Of a DNA stretch of 64,000 nucleotides, positions 34,649 through 44,228 are shown one piece after another. Under the pieces are notes generated by a model. That model was not told where the DNA came from. It searched no databases and worked only from the letters and a program-made list of their open reading frames with translations. This stretch comes from Labrenzia sp. CE80 (GTDB taxonomy: Bacteria > Pseudomonadota > Alphaproteobacteria > Rhizobiales > Stappiaceae): contig NZ_WAJT01000001.1 of the NCBI RefSeq assembly GCF_009650605.1, positions 1 to 64,000 on the forward strand, read 5' to 3'. The position numbers and the translations under genes were made by a program. The stretch's first letter is position 1; each line of letters opens with the position of its first letter.

Positions 34649-35569
34649 TCAGCAGGCCGGTATAGACAGGCTGCCTTCCACGATTGTGGAAATGGGCTCG
34701 TCCTTTTCGGTGAAGCCCCGTTCTTCCAAATCGCACTGCCAGTGCCCGTTCTGCCGTGAAATCGAAAAGAGATTGTAGCGCGCGCCGGGTTTCTTGCCGC
34801 CGGGCGCGCTTGTGGCGGATGGCACTCCGATAATCGGGACAGGACCGCAAGGACCCTCTATCTCAGCTCGGCTGTCAATATGTGTGTGGCCGTGGAGCAC
34901 GAGTTCTGCGCCGGCCTGTTTGATCACTGCGCGAACACGCGAAGCATCCGAGAGACGTTTGTGCCAGTGGGTTGCCTTGTGGAAAGGCGGGTGATGAATC
35001 ATGATCACCCTGAACAACTCCCTGCGGCCCAGGTCCTCCAGGACCGAGCGCAGCAGTTTCGTCTGAGTGCTGCCTACACGGCCTGTGGCGAACCAGGGGG
35101 CTGTCGCTCTGGCGGTCGAGACACCAACAAGCGCAACATTCTCCCGGATGCGGACATAGGGAAAGCCGGCCTCGCCATCTTTGCTCGAGGCAGCGTCGCT
35201 GTCATCGCCGACCATATAGCCGAGCCATTCGGAGCGCGCTTTCTTGAGCGCTCCTGGAACGTAGGCGTCATGGTTGCCTGGAACCACGGATACGTGTTCG
35301 CCGTCGCCGAGCTCTTCAAGCCAGGTGCGCGCGCCAATGATTTCCAAGGGGAGGGCGATATTGACCAGATCGCCGGTGACCGCGATGTGGTCCGGGGCGT
35401 GGGCCTTCATATCGGACACCAAACGTTCCAGATGGTTGCCGGTCATGGAGCTGGAGCGATTCCGCTTCCAGTTCAGGTATCCGAGGATTCGCTTGGAAAA
35501 GAGCTGTAGCAGTTTTGGATCTGGCAGAGGCCCAAGATGGGGATCAGACAGATGAGCAAGTTTCAGCAT
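34649..35569 (-). CDS. Metallophosphoesterase
   Basis: A 306-residue calcineurin-like phosphoesterase with all five metal-site motifs: HLSDPHLG (DxH), VTGDLVN (GD), VPGNHDAY (GNHD), IMIHHPPF (H) and LHGHTHID (GHxH). The ATG at 35569 has TTGGAGA about 10 bases upstream and starts MLKLAHLSD, as is normal. Substrate unknown; relatives act on cyclic nucleotides or other phosphodiesters. Confidence 0.92.
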   Translation of the reverse strand: MLKLAHLSDPHLGPLPDPKLLQLFSKRILGYLNWKRNRSSSMTGNHLERLVSDMKAHAPDHIAVTGDLVNIALPLEIIGARTWLEELGDGEHVSVVPGNHDAYVPGALKKARSEWLGYMVGDDSDAASSKDGEAGFPYVRIRENVALVGVSTARATAPWFATGRVGSTQTKLLRSVLEDLGRRELFRVIMIHHPPFHKATHWHKRLSDASRVRAVIKQAGAELVLHGHTHIDSRAEIEGPCGPVPIIGVPSATSAPGGKKPGARYNLFSISRQNGHWQCDLEERGFTEKDEPISTIVEGSLSIPAC

Positions 35570-35664
35570 CGCGGGGCATCTCCAAGACAAAAGGCGCGGC
35601 GTTAAGTGATAACGCTGCGCCCGTCAATTAGCGACACCTCGAGCACACGAATGTGCTGGGTAAA

Positions 35665-35781
35665 TCAGTTGCCTGCGAAAGTCGTCAGAGCTGCGGCAAT
35701 ACGCGGGTTGCTCAGATCAACTGCTGGCTTCCAATGGTAAGCGCGACGACGACGACGGTTTGAAAAATAGGCACGAAGCAT
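35665..35781 (-). CDS. Arg-rich 38-residue small protein
   Basis: ATG at 35781, stop at 35665-35667. The start reads MLRAYFSNRRRRRAYHWKP and the end DLSNPRIAAALTTFAGN. A five-Arg run and a hydrophobic, ordered C-terminal half look non-random. CCGAGAG lies upstream of the ATG as a weak ribosome-binding site. A 6-bp hairpin (AGCACA-CGAA-TGTGCT, 35642-35657) follows the stop. I do not recognise it with certainty. Confidence 0.45.
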   Translation of the reverse strand: MLRAYFSNRRRRRAYHWKPAVDLSNPRIAAALTTFAGN

Positions 35782-35994
35782 GATCTTTACTCTCGGTTGG
35801 CTTCCGTCGGCCTTTGGCTGGCGGCAATCCTGTTGCATCATTTTTATTCACTGTGCGTAATACATATGCATCTTTCGAAAAATGAGTAGCTCGATTTTCG
35901 CCAGTGCTGCCCTGCGTGAGTCGCATACCTCTTGAAACGCCTCGTTAAACTCTTGTCATCTTGATCAGGTCGCTTTCTGCAGCGATAAGAGGAA

Positions 35995-36486
35995 ATGCTC
36001 AAATTTTTCTCTTATTTGCCCAAGGGGCTGACCAAGCGTCTCGTTCAAGGACGGGCCCTGCTGCGCAATCCTTACTGCCTTGGCGTCAGGGTTCTGGTCC
36101 GGAATGCCGACGGCGCGGTTCTGCTTGTGCGGCACAGCTACCTGCCTGGTTGGTATCTCCCCGGTGGTGGCGTCGACAAGGGTGAGACGATGGCGACGGC
36201 TGCTGCGCGGGAGCTGGTGGAGGAAGTTGGAATTCGCTGTTCTGCCCCACCAAGGCTGTTGGGTGTCTATCTCAACCGCGAAGCGTTTGGCCGCGATCAC
36301 GTCGGGTTCTACGAAGCCGTGACTTGGACGGAGACCACTGATTTCATGCGGCCGAACACAGAGATTCTGGATGCAGGCTTTTTTGCTCTGGATCAGCTAC
36401 CCGAGGCGACTACGGCTGGCACAAGACGACGCCTGTCCGAACTGGCCAGGGGTGTGCTAGGCGCGACGGAAGACGGCATCTGGTAG
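35995..36486 (+). CDS. Nudix hydrolase
   Basis: A 163-residue protein with a complete Nudix box: GGGVDKGETMATAAAREL then VEEVGI (GX5EX7REUXEEXGU), about residues 58-81. It would cleave a nucleoside diphosphate linked to another group. LPGWYLPGGG and HSYLPG are common in this subgroup. Substrate not predictable. Its stop lies three bases from the stop of the converging gene. Confidence 0.9.
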   Translation: MLKFFSYLPKGLTKRLVQGRALLRNPYCLGVRVLVRNADGAVLLVRHSYLPGWYLPGGGVDKGETMATAAARELVEEVGIRCSAPPRLLGVYLNREAFGRDHVGFYEAVTWTETTDFMRPNTEILDAGFFALDQLPEATTAGTRRRLSELARGVLGATEDGIW

Positions 36487-36489
36487 CTC

Positions 36490-37464
36490 TCAGGCCACCT
36501 CGAACAATTGGTTCCGGTTGTGTGCGCGATAAAAGTCCAGGTCCGGTCCAACCGGCACTATTCGTGTCGGATTAACGGTCTCCTGAGAGCCGTAATAGTG
36601 CTTCTTGATCACATCCATATTGACGGTCTCGGCGACGCCGGCCGTTTGAAAAAGGTCGCGCATGTAGTTGGACAGGCACGGGTAGTCCTCGATACGGCGA
36701 ATATTGCATTTGAAGTGGCCGACATAGACTGCATCAAACCGAATGAGAGTGGTGAAGAGCCGCCAATCGGCCTCAGTTGGTATGTTGCCAACGAGATAAC
36801 GCGACTGTTCAAGGCGCTGCTCGAGCAAATCGAGTGTTGCAAACAACGCGTGGACCGCCTCCTCGTAAGCGTCCTGACTGGTCGCGAAACCTGCCTTGTA
36901 GACCCCGTTGTTCACTGTGTCGTAGATGTGGTCGTTGATATCGTCGATCTCCTTGCGAAGGTCCTTCGGATAGAAATCAGTCTGCGATCCAGTCAGCCTA
37001 TCAAATGAGCTATTGAACATCCGGATGATTTCGGAGGATTCGTTGGAGACAATGGTTTTCTTTTTCTTGTCCCACAAGATCGGAACTGTCGCCCGACCGC
37101 TGTAGTTCGGATCAGCAGTGGTGTAGATCTGCCAGGCGTAGCTGGCGCCATTGAGTGGATCCGGTTCTGCAAAGGTCCAACCGTTTTCCAGCATCAGCGG
37201 TTCAACCGCCGTGAGGCCGATCAACTCTTCGAGTCCTTTCAGTTGCCGGAAAACGAGCGTCCTGTGCGCCCATGGGCAAGCGTAGGATACATAGAGATGA
37301 TAGCGTCCGGCTTCCGCCGCGAAACCTCCGGCTCCACTCGGTCCTGGGCTGCCATCAGCAGTGATCCAGTTGCGAAACGAAGACTCCTTGCGGACAAAAC
37401 GGCCTCCGCTGGATTTGGTGTCGTACCATTGATCCGTCCATTTGCCGTCGACCAAGAGACCCAT
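36490..37464 (-). CDS. Glutathionyl-hydroquinone reductase (Xi-class GST)
   Basis: A 324-residue glutathione transferase of the YqjG/EcfG type. The N-terminal thioredoxin domain contains YVSYACPWAHRTLVFRQLKG with the catalytic Cys; ATVPILWDKKKKTIVSNESSEIIRMFN is the glutathione-binding region; the helical C-terminal domain follows (GNIPTEADWRLFTTLIRFDAVY). These enzymes use glutathione to reduce glutathionyl-hydroquinones. Length and motifs fit well. Confidence 0.92.
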   Translation of the reverse strand: MGLLVDGKWTDQWYDTKSSGGRFVRKESSFRNWITADGSPGPSGAGGFAAEAGRYHLYVSYACPWAHRTLVFRQLKGLEELIGLTAVEPLMLENGWTFAEPDPLNGASYAWQIYTTADPNYSGRATVPILWDKKKKTIVSNESSEIIRMFNSSFDRLTGSQTDFYPKDLRKEIDDINDHIYDTVNNGVYKAGFATSQDAYEEAVHALFATLDLLEQRLEQSRYLVGNIPTEADWRLFTTLIRFDAVYVGHFKCNIRRIEDYPCLSNYMRDLFQTAGVAETVNMDVIKKHYYGSQETVNPTRIVPVGPDLDFYRAHNRNQLFEVA

Positions 37465-37824
37465 GATTTACTCCTTTGTGCTTCAGCCAATTTAGGGTGC
37501 AATCGGTTCCGAAACAGCGACGTCGCGATAGATACACTGTTCACCAGCAATGGACGGCGATCATCGCGTCAAGAATGCGTTTTTTAAGTATGGCGTAGAA
37601 AGTGGCTGGACCTTTCGCATCTTTGCGTGCTATCGGCTTTTCAGCGAGCTCAAAAGAGCCGCGTGATCAATGAGTAGCAGCTGATGCCAACCGGTTTGAC
37701 ATTGCGACGACGAAGCATCCGACGAGAAGTCTCTCGTCTGTTTTCGCGCGTCTGACCGGCCTTCCCATTGATTTAAGGACCAGGGTGCCAGCGGACGCGA
37801 AGGTTCGTTCGCATATCAGGTACC
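37465..37824. other. Intergenic region with an orphan hairpin
   Basis: A 360-base spacer between divergent genes. No convincing ORF. GACGAGA-AGTC-TCTCGTC at 37721-37738 is a perfect 7-bp hairpin followed by TGTTTT on the + strand, terminator-like though short, with no + strand gene before it. Nothing else is seen. Confidence 0.4.
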
Positions 37825-38328
37825 ATGGTCATGAAACCCTCCAATTGGTTTATTCGTCTCGAAGAAGCTGCTGACGCGGCTGACATTGAAAATCTGCAAG
37901 CCGAAGCTTTCGGTCCGGGTCGTTTCGCGCGGACGGCTTTCAAAATTCGCGAAGGCATAGCGGGCGACCCGCGGCTTTCTTTTGTCGGCATGAGCGGAGC
38001 TGATCTTGCGGGATCGGTGCGGCTTACACCGATCATGATCGGCAACTCTCGTGGCATGTTGCTGGGTCCGCTGACCGTTTCGCCCCGGTTCAAGAACAGG
38101 GGGCTTGGAAAAGAGCTCTTGAGAACGTGCCTCAGCGCAGCCGCGGATGCCGGCGAAACAGCAGTTCTTCTGGTCGGTGATGCGCCTTACTACGGTCCGC
38201 TGGGCTTTGAACCGGTGCCAATGGGGCAGATTATCTTGCCCGGACCAGTCGATCCGGCGCGTCTTCTGGTGGCCTGCCTCAATGGGTCCGAGATGCCATC
38301 GGGCCTGGTGCGCGGCGGAACTGAATGA
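37825..38328 (+). CDS. GNAT-family N-acetyltransferase
   Basis: A 167-residue acyltransferase of the YhbS-like type. LGPLTVSPRFKNRGLGKELL contains the acetyl-CoA-binding RGLGKEL loop, followed by VLLVGDAPYYGPLGFEPVP, where this subgroup has its conserved Tyr-Tyr-x-x-x-GF motif. The start could be ATG 37825 or ATG 37831. Substrate unknown. Confidence 0.88.
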   Translation: MVMKPSNWFIRLEEAADAADIENLQAEAFGPGRFARTAFKIREGIAGDPRLSFVGMSGADLAGSVRLTPIMIGNSRGMLLGPLTVSPRFKNRGLGKELLRTCLSAAADAGETAVLLVGDAPYYGPLGFEPVPMGQIILPGPVDPARLLVACLNGSEMPSGLVRGGTE

Positions 38329-38353
38329 GCGTCCCGCAGCGCTGATCGTTCCC

Positions 38354-40429
38354 TTACCGTCCCTCGCGGAACCAGGTCAGGGACAGGAAGCCGAGGAGCA
38401 GCGACAGTCCAAGCAGGCCCATGAGCAGAGGGTATCTGTCGACGCCATTCAGAACGCTGGCATCGGTGGTTTTAAGCCCGATCCAGCCGCTTCCGGCATA
38501 CTGAGCTGCGCGCCGCAGAGGCACAACGCGCGGAACGGAAACCTCTCCGCCGACATCGGAGAGGCGTAGTGCTTGTCCGCCCGTTGCCGATGAAAGCCCC
38601 GCAAGCTTTTCCGGTGTCGACAAGACATCAGTGTACTCCCGCGGATTTTGCGGGCCCACATGAACGAGGGCAGTCTTGTCGCTTTCCGTCACTGTGAAAA
38701 GGCCCGTCTCGGCGGTCGGCGAGGAGCCCTGCCACAAGCCCGGTTCCGTCTCATTCATCGCGAGCCTCGACGTCTGGCCGGAAGGGGTTGTCACAGTGAC
38801 ATCGCCAATCTCGTCAGCAAGTGTCTGCCGTTCGACCATCAGCTCTGGTCCGCGCAGGGAGACACGGAGCGCTTCCTCGTCCAGATCAGGTTCCTGCATC
38901 AACCAGTGACCGAGCCGTCTGAGCAGCGGCACATGCGGACCGCCGCCTTCGAAGCCGCGGGCCCAAAGCCAAACGTGATCTGAAAGAAGCATGGCGACAC
39001 GGCCTTCACCTTCCCGATTCAAAACCAGAAGGGGCTTGTCTTCCGGACCGGTCATCAGCGTCTGTCCCGCGTCCAGCTCTGTTTCAACCAGGCGGAACCA
39101 ACGGCTCCAGCCTGGAGGATCCAGACGTGCTCCCGGCAGGCCTCGCGTGACAGGATGGCGCTCACCGATACTGGCGAGCGTGGCGTGGAAAGGCTGTTCG
39201 AGAATGGCACCTGTCGGGCGCGCCGGTAGGATCGGTGCCAACGGTGTGCGGAACAGGCTGCCGGCCTCTGCATAGTCCGGACCGCCTGCGAGAAGGACGG
39301 CCCCGCCGGCGCGAACATACCGTGTGATGTTGTCGAAATAGAGCATGGGCAGAACGCCACGGCGCTCGTAGCGGTCGAAGATAATCAGGTCGAATTCGTC
39401 GATCTTCACTGAAAAGAGCTCACGAGTCGGAAAGGCGATCAAGGAGAGCTGGTTGATCGGCGTTCCGTCCTGTTTTTCCGGCGGACGCAGGATCGTGAAG
39501 TGGACCAGATCCACCGACGCGTCAGATTTGAGCAGATTGCGCCAGGTCCGCTCGCCTGCATGCGGAGAGCCCGACACCAACAGGACCCTGAGATTTTCGC
39601 GAATGCCGTCGATGGTCACCACGGCGCGGTTGTTGAGCGTGGTCAGCTCTCCATCGAGCGGGGCGGCTTCAAACTCAAAGATATTGTCGCCGCCGTGTGC
39701 GATTTCGACAGGGATGTCGATGGTCTCGCCAACGCTCGCCTGGCGCTCGCTGATCAATGTGCCGTCGCGGCGAACACGAAGTGTGACACGGTTGCCTGGT
39801 CCCGTGCCGGGTCCCTGCTCGACGATGCGCACGGAAACAACCTGCTCGGAGCCCACAAGACCAAACCTCGGTGCCTTGTGTAGAACCAACCGGCGATCGC
39901 GTTCGTCCGGTTTGCCTGTGATCAATCCATGGACGGGCGCGTCGAAGCCAAGTGCGTCTGCCGTCTCCGGTAGGTCGTGAATTTGGCCATCAGTGACCAG
40001 AATGGCTCCACCTATGCGGTCCGGCGGCACGTCTGACAGGCCGTTGAGAAGCGTCTGAAACAGTTCGGTTCCGTCGCCTGTGCTGCTGCTTGTGTTTTCG
40101 AGGACGCGCACCTCAAAGCCCGGCAATGCAGCGAGGCGCTCGCTGAGTGTCGCAACCGCCTCGTCGGTGACAGCCGAGCGATCGGCGAGCAGCTGACTCT
40201 GGCTACGGTCCGCAACGACTGCGACGACGCTGCTGAGTTGTTCACGGTCCTCGCGTTCGATTGCGGGATTGGCAAGAGCCAGGGCGACCAGCGCCATCGT
40301 CAGGGTGCGAAGCACCCAGCCCCGAAGGCGCATGAAACCTGTCACAAGCGCGATGATGAGGATCGCAATGCCGAGGAGGCTGAGGGCCCATAGCGGAACG
40401 AGCGGATCGAATGAGAGGGACCAGATCAT
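38354..40429 (-). CDS. Large membrane protein of the MoxR/DUF58 operon
   Basis: A 691-residue protein, last gene of a four-gene operon. Two membrane helices at the N-terminus (residues 12-55) and one at the C-terminus (LMGLLGLSLLLGFLSLTWF) bracket a large extracytoplasmic region. That region starts with a von Willebrand A-like stretch (VVAVVADRSQSQLLAD, GAILVTDGQIHDLPE) and continues with a glutamine-amidotransferase-like fold (LLVSGSPHAGERTWRNLL, RAGGAVLLAGGPDY). Function unknown. It starts 16 bases after the DUF4159 gene. Confidence 0.8.
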   Translation of the reverse strand: MIWSLSFDPLVPLWALSLLGIAILIIALVTGFMRLRGWVLRTLTMALVALALANPAIEREDREQLSSVVAVVADRSQSQLLADRSAVTDEAVATLSERLAALPGFEVRVLENTSSSTGDGTELFQTLLNGLSDVPPDRIGGAILVTDGQIHDLPETADALGFDAPVHGLITGKPDERDRRLVLHKAPRFGLVGSEQVVSVRIVEQGPGTGPGNRVTLRVRRDGTLISERQASVGETIDIPVEIAHGGDNIFEFEAAPLDGELTTLNNRAVVTIDGIRENLRVLLVSGSPHAGERTWRNLLKSDASVDLVHFTILRPPEKQDGTPINQLSLIAFPTRELFSVKIDEFDLIIFDRYERRGVLPMLYFDNITRYVRAGGAVLLAGGPDYAEAGSLFRTPLAPILPARPTGAILEQPFHATLASIGERHPVTRGLPGARLDPPGWSRWFRLVETELDAGQTLMTGPEDKPLLVLNREGEGRVAMLLSDHVWLWARGFEGGGPHVPLLRRLGHWLMQEPDLDEEALRVSLRGPELMVERQTLADEIGDVTVTTPSGQTSRLAMNETEPGLWQGSSPTAETGLFTVTESDKTALVHVGPQNPREYTDVLSTPEKLAGLSSATGGQALRLSDVGGEVSVPRVVPLRRAAQYAGSGWIGLKTTDASVLNGVDRYPLLMGLLGLSLLLGFLSLTWFREGR

Positions 40430-40445
40430 CGTCGGCTTTCTCTCC

Positions 40446-43274
40446 TCATTGCCCGAGCCGTTCCAGCAGGGCGGGAATATGCACCTGGTCAGCCTTGTAG
40501 TTGCCGGTCAGGCTGTACATGACCATGTTGACGCCGGCGCGGAAGGCGTAGTCACGCTGCACCGGATCATCGGGTATCGTCGGGAAAAGAAAGCTGCCCG
40601 TGGAATCAATTGCCCAGGCAGCCGCAAAATCATTGGCCGTGATCATGACCGGCGATACGCCGTCGCCCGCACGAACCGGCCGTTCCGATGTTGCGACGCG
40701 CTGTTCCAGGCTCTCCACCCAGAGCGGGCTGGTGGCATAGCGGCCGGGGAAAGTGTCGAGGATATAGAAGGCCTTCGTCAGGACATGATCAATCGGCACG
40801 GGCTCCAGCGGCGGGATGTCCAGATCTTCGAGAATTTCCCTTAGCTTCAGGGTCGCAGGCGTGGTGCCAAAGCCGGTTGTCGCGGCGGAGATGTGATCGC
40901 GCGTGTCAAAAAGGATCGTTCCGCCATTGCGCATGAATGTGTCTATGCGCGCCATTGTCCTGTCGTCGGGCTTGTCAGCGGTCGGTTCGATTGGCCAGTA
41001 GAGCAGCGAGAAAAATGCAAGCTCATCACGCGCTATGTCGACGCCCATCGGCGCGCCTGGTTCGAGAGCCGTTCGTTCGGCAAGGAACTGGCTCAAGCCG
41101 AAAAGCCCTGCTGCACTCGTGTCGTCTACGTCCGGGGTGCCGGTCAGGACATAAGCGAGATGGGTCTCCTGCGAGGCTTCAAGTGCTCTCAGATCATCAG
41201 AGTTTGACTGTGCCTGTGCATGCGGCACTTGGAGCACGGAGCCCAAAATCAGAATGACTGCGGCGCCCGCTGTGACCTGGCGCATGCGCAAGCGGCTGAG
41301 TCCTCCTGCCAGAAGGATCACAGCGATCGCATCCAGAATGAGAAGGCCAAAGGCCAATGCAAAGAAGGCTGCTCTCAGATCCAATGTGTCGTTGGTTGGA
41401 TAGGGCTGAAGTGTCGCGATGTCTTCAAGCGGAGAAAAATCCAGCTGTTCAAGCTCGTCATCAGGGCGCATCAAGTTGAGTGCCCGAAACCCGTCATCAT
41501 TGCCATAAAGCCCCGGTGGGCTCTTCCGTCCGGCACTGGCTTCCCGGAAGGCAAGATCCGTCATTGGCGGCACATCTGCAGCCGGCGACCCGAAGCGGCC
41601 GTAACCGTCGAGAAGCCGCAACGGGGGTAATATGCTCTGCGTGACCGCTCCCGTTTCCGCGTCAGTGCCTTGGGCCGTAGGTTCTGCCGTATTGGACACG
41701 GCAAGAATTCTTCGCAGCATGTCGAGGAAAATCCCCGAAAGCGGCAGGTTCGACCAGGCGGAGTCCGCGGTGACGTGAAAGAGGACAATCGTCCCGCGCC
41801 CAAGCCGGTCTGCCGTGACAAGAGGTGTCCCATCTTCGAGCATTGCCCAGGTACGGTCCGGAAGATCGGCGGTCGGGTCGGCGAGCACCTGCCGGTTGAC
41901 CGTGACTTCTGGTGGAACCTTTAACCCGGCGAAAGGCGAGCTTGCTGAAAAGTCTGCGAGTTTTTGAGGTTGTTTCCACGAAAGGCTGCCCCCGAGAGAC
42001 CTGTCTCCGGCCCTGAGCGACACTGGTATTAGTTCATCAGTGCCGCCGGCGGTCCTCGGTCCTGCAAATCGCACCAGCATGCCACCGCCCTCGATCCAGT
42101 CCGACAGGGCTGCGACAGCGCTGTCAGGAAGGCGGCCGACATCGGCCAGAACGAGAACGGAGAGACCCTGGTCCAGTAATTCAGGCACCGCAACACCCAG
42201 GTCGCCGTTGCGCGACAGGCGAATATCTGAGAAAGGGCCAAGGGCGCGTTGCAGATAATAAAGTGGCGACAGCAGTGGTTGTGCCAGGTCTCCGGATTGA
42301 CCGGAGAGAAGTCCGACGCTTCGGCGCCGCCAACTGTCATCGACCAACTGCACAGCGCCTGCCGCGTTTTCACCGGCCACTTCAACGCGGGCGATATCGT
42401 TGCGCAGCTCGCTCGGCATTTCGAAGCGTGCTTCTGTCAGATGACTGTCAGTGTCGAAGGAGACGTCCGTTTGTCCGAGCACCAGACCTCTTAGATCCAG
42501 CGCACGAACGGTGACAGCGCTCCGATCGCTATCAGGATGACGAAGGACCGATACGGTAAGTGCGTCGGCATCGTTCGAAATCGCCTTCAACGCAAAGGGC
42601 GTTTCGATCCCGGAGTAGATTGTTACCGGCGCTCCACCGGCGATGTTGGCCAAGTCCGTCTGAAAAGAGGCGCCTTCGGAAGATTGGGTTCCGTCTGAAA
42701 GCCAAACAACGGCACCAGGACGTACCGTGCTTGCACTCTTGCGCAGTGCCGTTGTCAATTCGCTGCGCTTCGAAGGCCACGCACGGGGTTCCAGCGCCCG
42801 CAAGCGTTCAAGAGCTGTCGTCGCATCCGTCGGTGTCAGGGGCTGACCGGGACCATCCGCAGTTGCTGCAAAGAGCACCGGTTGGCCTGCAGCCTCAGCC
42901 AGGGAAAGCAATCGTTCTGCAGTCTCGACCTGAGTTGTCCAGTCCCGTGCGGATGTCCAGCCGTTGTCCATCAACATCCACATGGTGCCTTCGCCGGACG
43001 CAACCTCCTCCGCAGGCCGCCAGATGGGGCCGGCCAATGCCAGGATCAGAAGAGCGGCAAGCGTGAGCCTCAAGAGTGTCAACCACCAGGGGCTTCGCTG
43101 AGGTGTTTCTTCGTGTTTGTCGATGTCGAGAAGAAGCCGGGTTGGCGGGAAGTCGATTTCCTGAGGCCGGGGCGGTGTCAGCCGCAGCAGCCACCAGATG
43201 GCGGGCAACAGCAGCAAGGCTCCAAGAAGCCATGGCGTTGCGAAGGCAAGAGGAAGAAAACCGGCCATGGTCAA
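40446..43274 (-). CDS. BatA/DUF4159 domain membrane protein
   Basis: A 942-residue protein. The N-terminal BatA-type helices (FATPWLLGALLLLPAIWWLL then SPWWLTLLRLTLAALLILAL) are followed by a von Willebrand A-like region (AVVWLSDGTQSSEG), a glutamine-amidotransferase-like part (VLVLADVGRLPDSAVAALSD), a pair of helices near residue 660-700, and the C-terminal DUF4159 domain (ELAFFSLLYWPIEPTAD, NGGTILFDTRDH, FYILDTFPGRY). Function unknown; probably a periplasm-facing partner of the MoxR ATPase. Overlaps the DUF58 gene by four bases. Confidence 0.88.
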   Translation of the reverse strand: MTMAGFLPLAFATPWLLGALLLLPAIWWLLRLTPPRPQEIDFPPTRLLLDIDKHEETPQRSPWWLTLLRLTLAALLILALAGPIWRPAEEVASGEGTMWMLMDNGWTSARDWTTQVETAERLLSLAEAAGQPVLFAATADGPGQPLTPTDATTALERLRALEPRAWPSKRSELTTALRKSASTVRPGAVVWLSDGTQSSEGASFQTDLANIAGGAPVTIYSGIETPFALKAISNDADALTVSVLRHPDSDRSAVTVRALDLRGLVLGQTDVSFDTDSHLTEARFEMPSELRNDIARVEVAGENAAGAVQLVDDSWRRRSVGLLSGQSGDLAQPLLSPLYYLQRALGPFSDIRLSRNGDLGVAVPELLDQGLSVLVLADVGRLPDSAVAALSDWIEGGGMLVRFAGPRTAGGTDELIPVSLRAGDRSLGGSLSWKQPQKLADFSASSPFAGLKVPPEVTVNRQVLADPTADLPDRTWAMLEDGTPLVTADRLGRGTIVLFHVTADSAWSNLPLSGIFLDMLRRILAVSNTAEPTAQGTDAETGAVTQSILPPLRLLDGYGRFGSPAADVPPMTDLAFREASAGRKSPPGLYGNDDGFRALNLMRPDDELEQLDFSPLEDIATLQPYPTNDTLDLRAAFFALAFGLLILDAIAVILLAGGLSRLRMRQVTAGAAVILILGSVLQVPHAQAQSNSDDLRALEASQETHLAYVLTGTPDVDDTSAAGLFGLSQFLAERTALEPGAPMGVDIARDELAFFSLLYWPIEPTADKPDDRTMARIDTFMRNGGTILFDTRDHISAATTGFGTTPATLKLREILEDLDIPPLEPVPIDHVLTKAFYILDTFPGRYATSPLWVESLEQRVATSERPVRAGDGVSPVMITANDFAAAWAIDSTGSFLFPTIPDDPVQRDYAFRAGVNMVMYSLTGNYKADQVHIPALLERLGQ

Positions 43275-44206
43275 ATGCCTCCCGTTCCAAGTGTTTCGGC
43301 CGTGCCCGACAACGCGCTGTGCAGCACGAGCAACGGTTCGGCTGGCGATCGGTCCGTGTGATGGAGAGAATAGGTCCAGCCTGCGCGACGGCAGATGTCA
43401 CGAATTTCGGCCCGGTGACGTTCCATGCGCCTTTGATAGGCTTCGCGCCACGATTCCGCGCGGCCTGTGGTCAGGCGCGTGCCGCGTTCCGGATCATGAA
43501 ATTCTACGCGGCCATCGAAAGGAAAGGTTTCCTCGATGGGATCCAGCACCTGAATGACGTGACCCTTGGCGCCTGTTCCGGCGACCCTAGCAATCCAGTT
43601 GGCAATCTCGTCGACCGGGTCGAGCAGGTCCGAAATTAGAACCACATCGGAAAAGCGCTGCACCGCGGCTGTGTCCGGCAAGGCGCGAGGCTTGGCCATA
43701 TGAGTGAGCGCGTCTGCGATGCGCTCGGCTGCCTTTCTGTCCGAAAAAGGGCGTGTGACACCCGGCAAGCCGATGCGCTCACCTGTATAGGCGAGCATGT
43801 CTGCCAGGGCGAGCTTCAACACGATTGCCCTGTCTCTCTTGGAGGCGTTGCCAAGCCGCGATTGAAACACCATCGAGGGCGAAAGATCTGCCCAGAGCCA
43901 GACCGTATGGGCTGCTTCCCACTCACGTTCGCGAACATAAAGATGATCATCGCGCGCAGAGCGCCGCCAATCGATCCGCTTCGCAGGTTCGCCCATGTTG
44001 AAGGGGCGGAACTGCCAGAAGCTCTCGCCCGGCCCGGCGCGGCGTCTGCCATGCCAACCGGCAGTCACCGAACTTGCGACGTGACTGGCTTCGACCAGCA
44101 GATCCGGCAGGGCGTCGGCCACCGACCGTGCTTCGCCAATGACATTCGGCCAGGTTTCCTGGTCGATGTGTTTGCTTTGGGAGGTAACGTTCGGCGTCAG
44201 AGCCAT
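43271..44206 (-). CDS. DUF58 domain protein
   Basis: A 311-residue protein with the DUF58 signature near residue 80-105: PAKRIDWRRSARDDHLYVRE, then a vWA-like remainder (VWLWADLSPSMVFQS with DxSxS, and DVVLISDLLDPVDEI). DUF58 proteins nearly always pair with MoxR ATPases. No membrane helix is visible. It lies 22 bases after moxR and overlaps the next gene. Confidence 0.92.
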   Translation of the reverse strand: MALTPNVTSQSKHIDQETWPNVIGEARSVADALPDLLVEASHVASSVTAGWHGRRRAGPGESFWQFRPFNMGEPAKRIDWRRSARDDHLYVREREWEAAHTVWLWADLSPSMVFQSRLGNASKRDRAIVLKLALADMLAYTGERIGLPGVTRPFSDRKAAERIADALTHMAKPRALPDTAAVQRFSDVVLISDLLDPVDEIANWIARVAGTGAKGHVIQVLDPIEETFPFDGRVEFHDPERGTRLTTGRAESWREAYQRRMERHRAEIRDICRRAGWTYSLHHTDRSPAEPLLVLHSALSGTAETLGTGGI

Positions 44207-44228
44207 ATATTATGCCTTTCCCTCAGCT

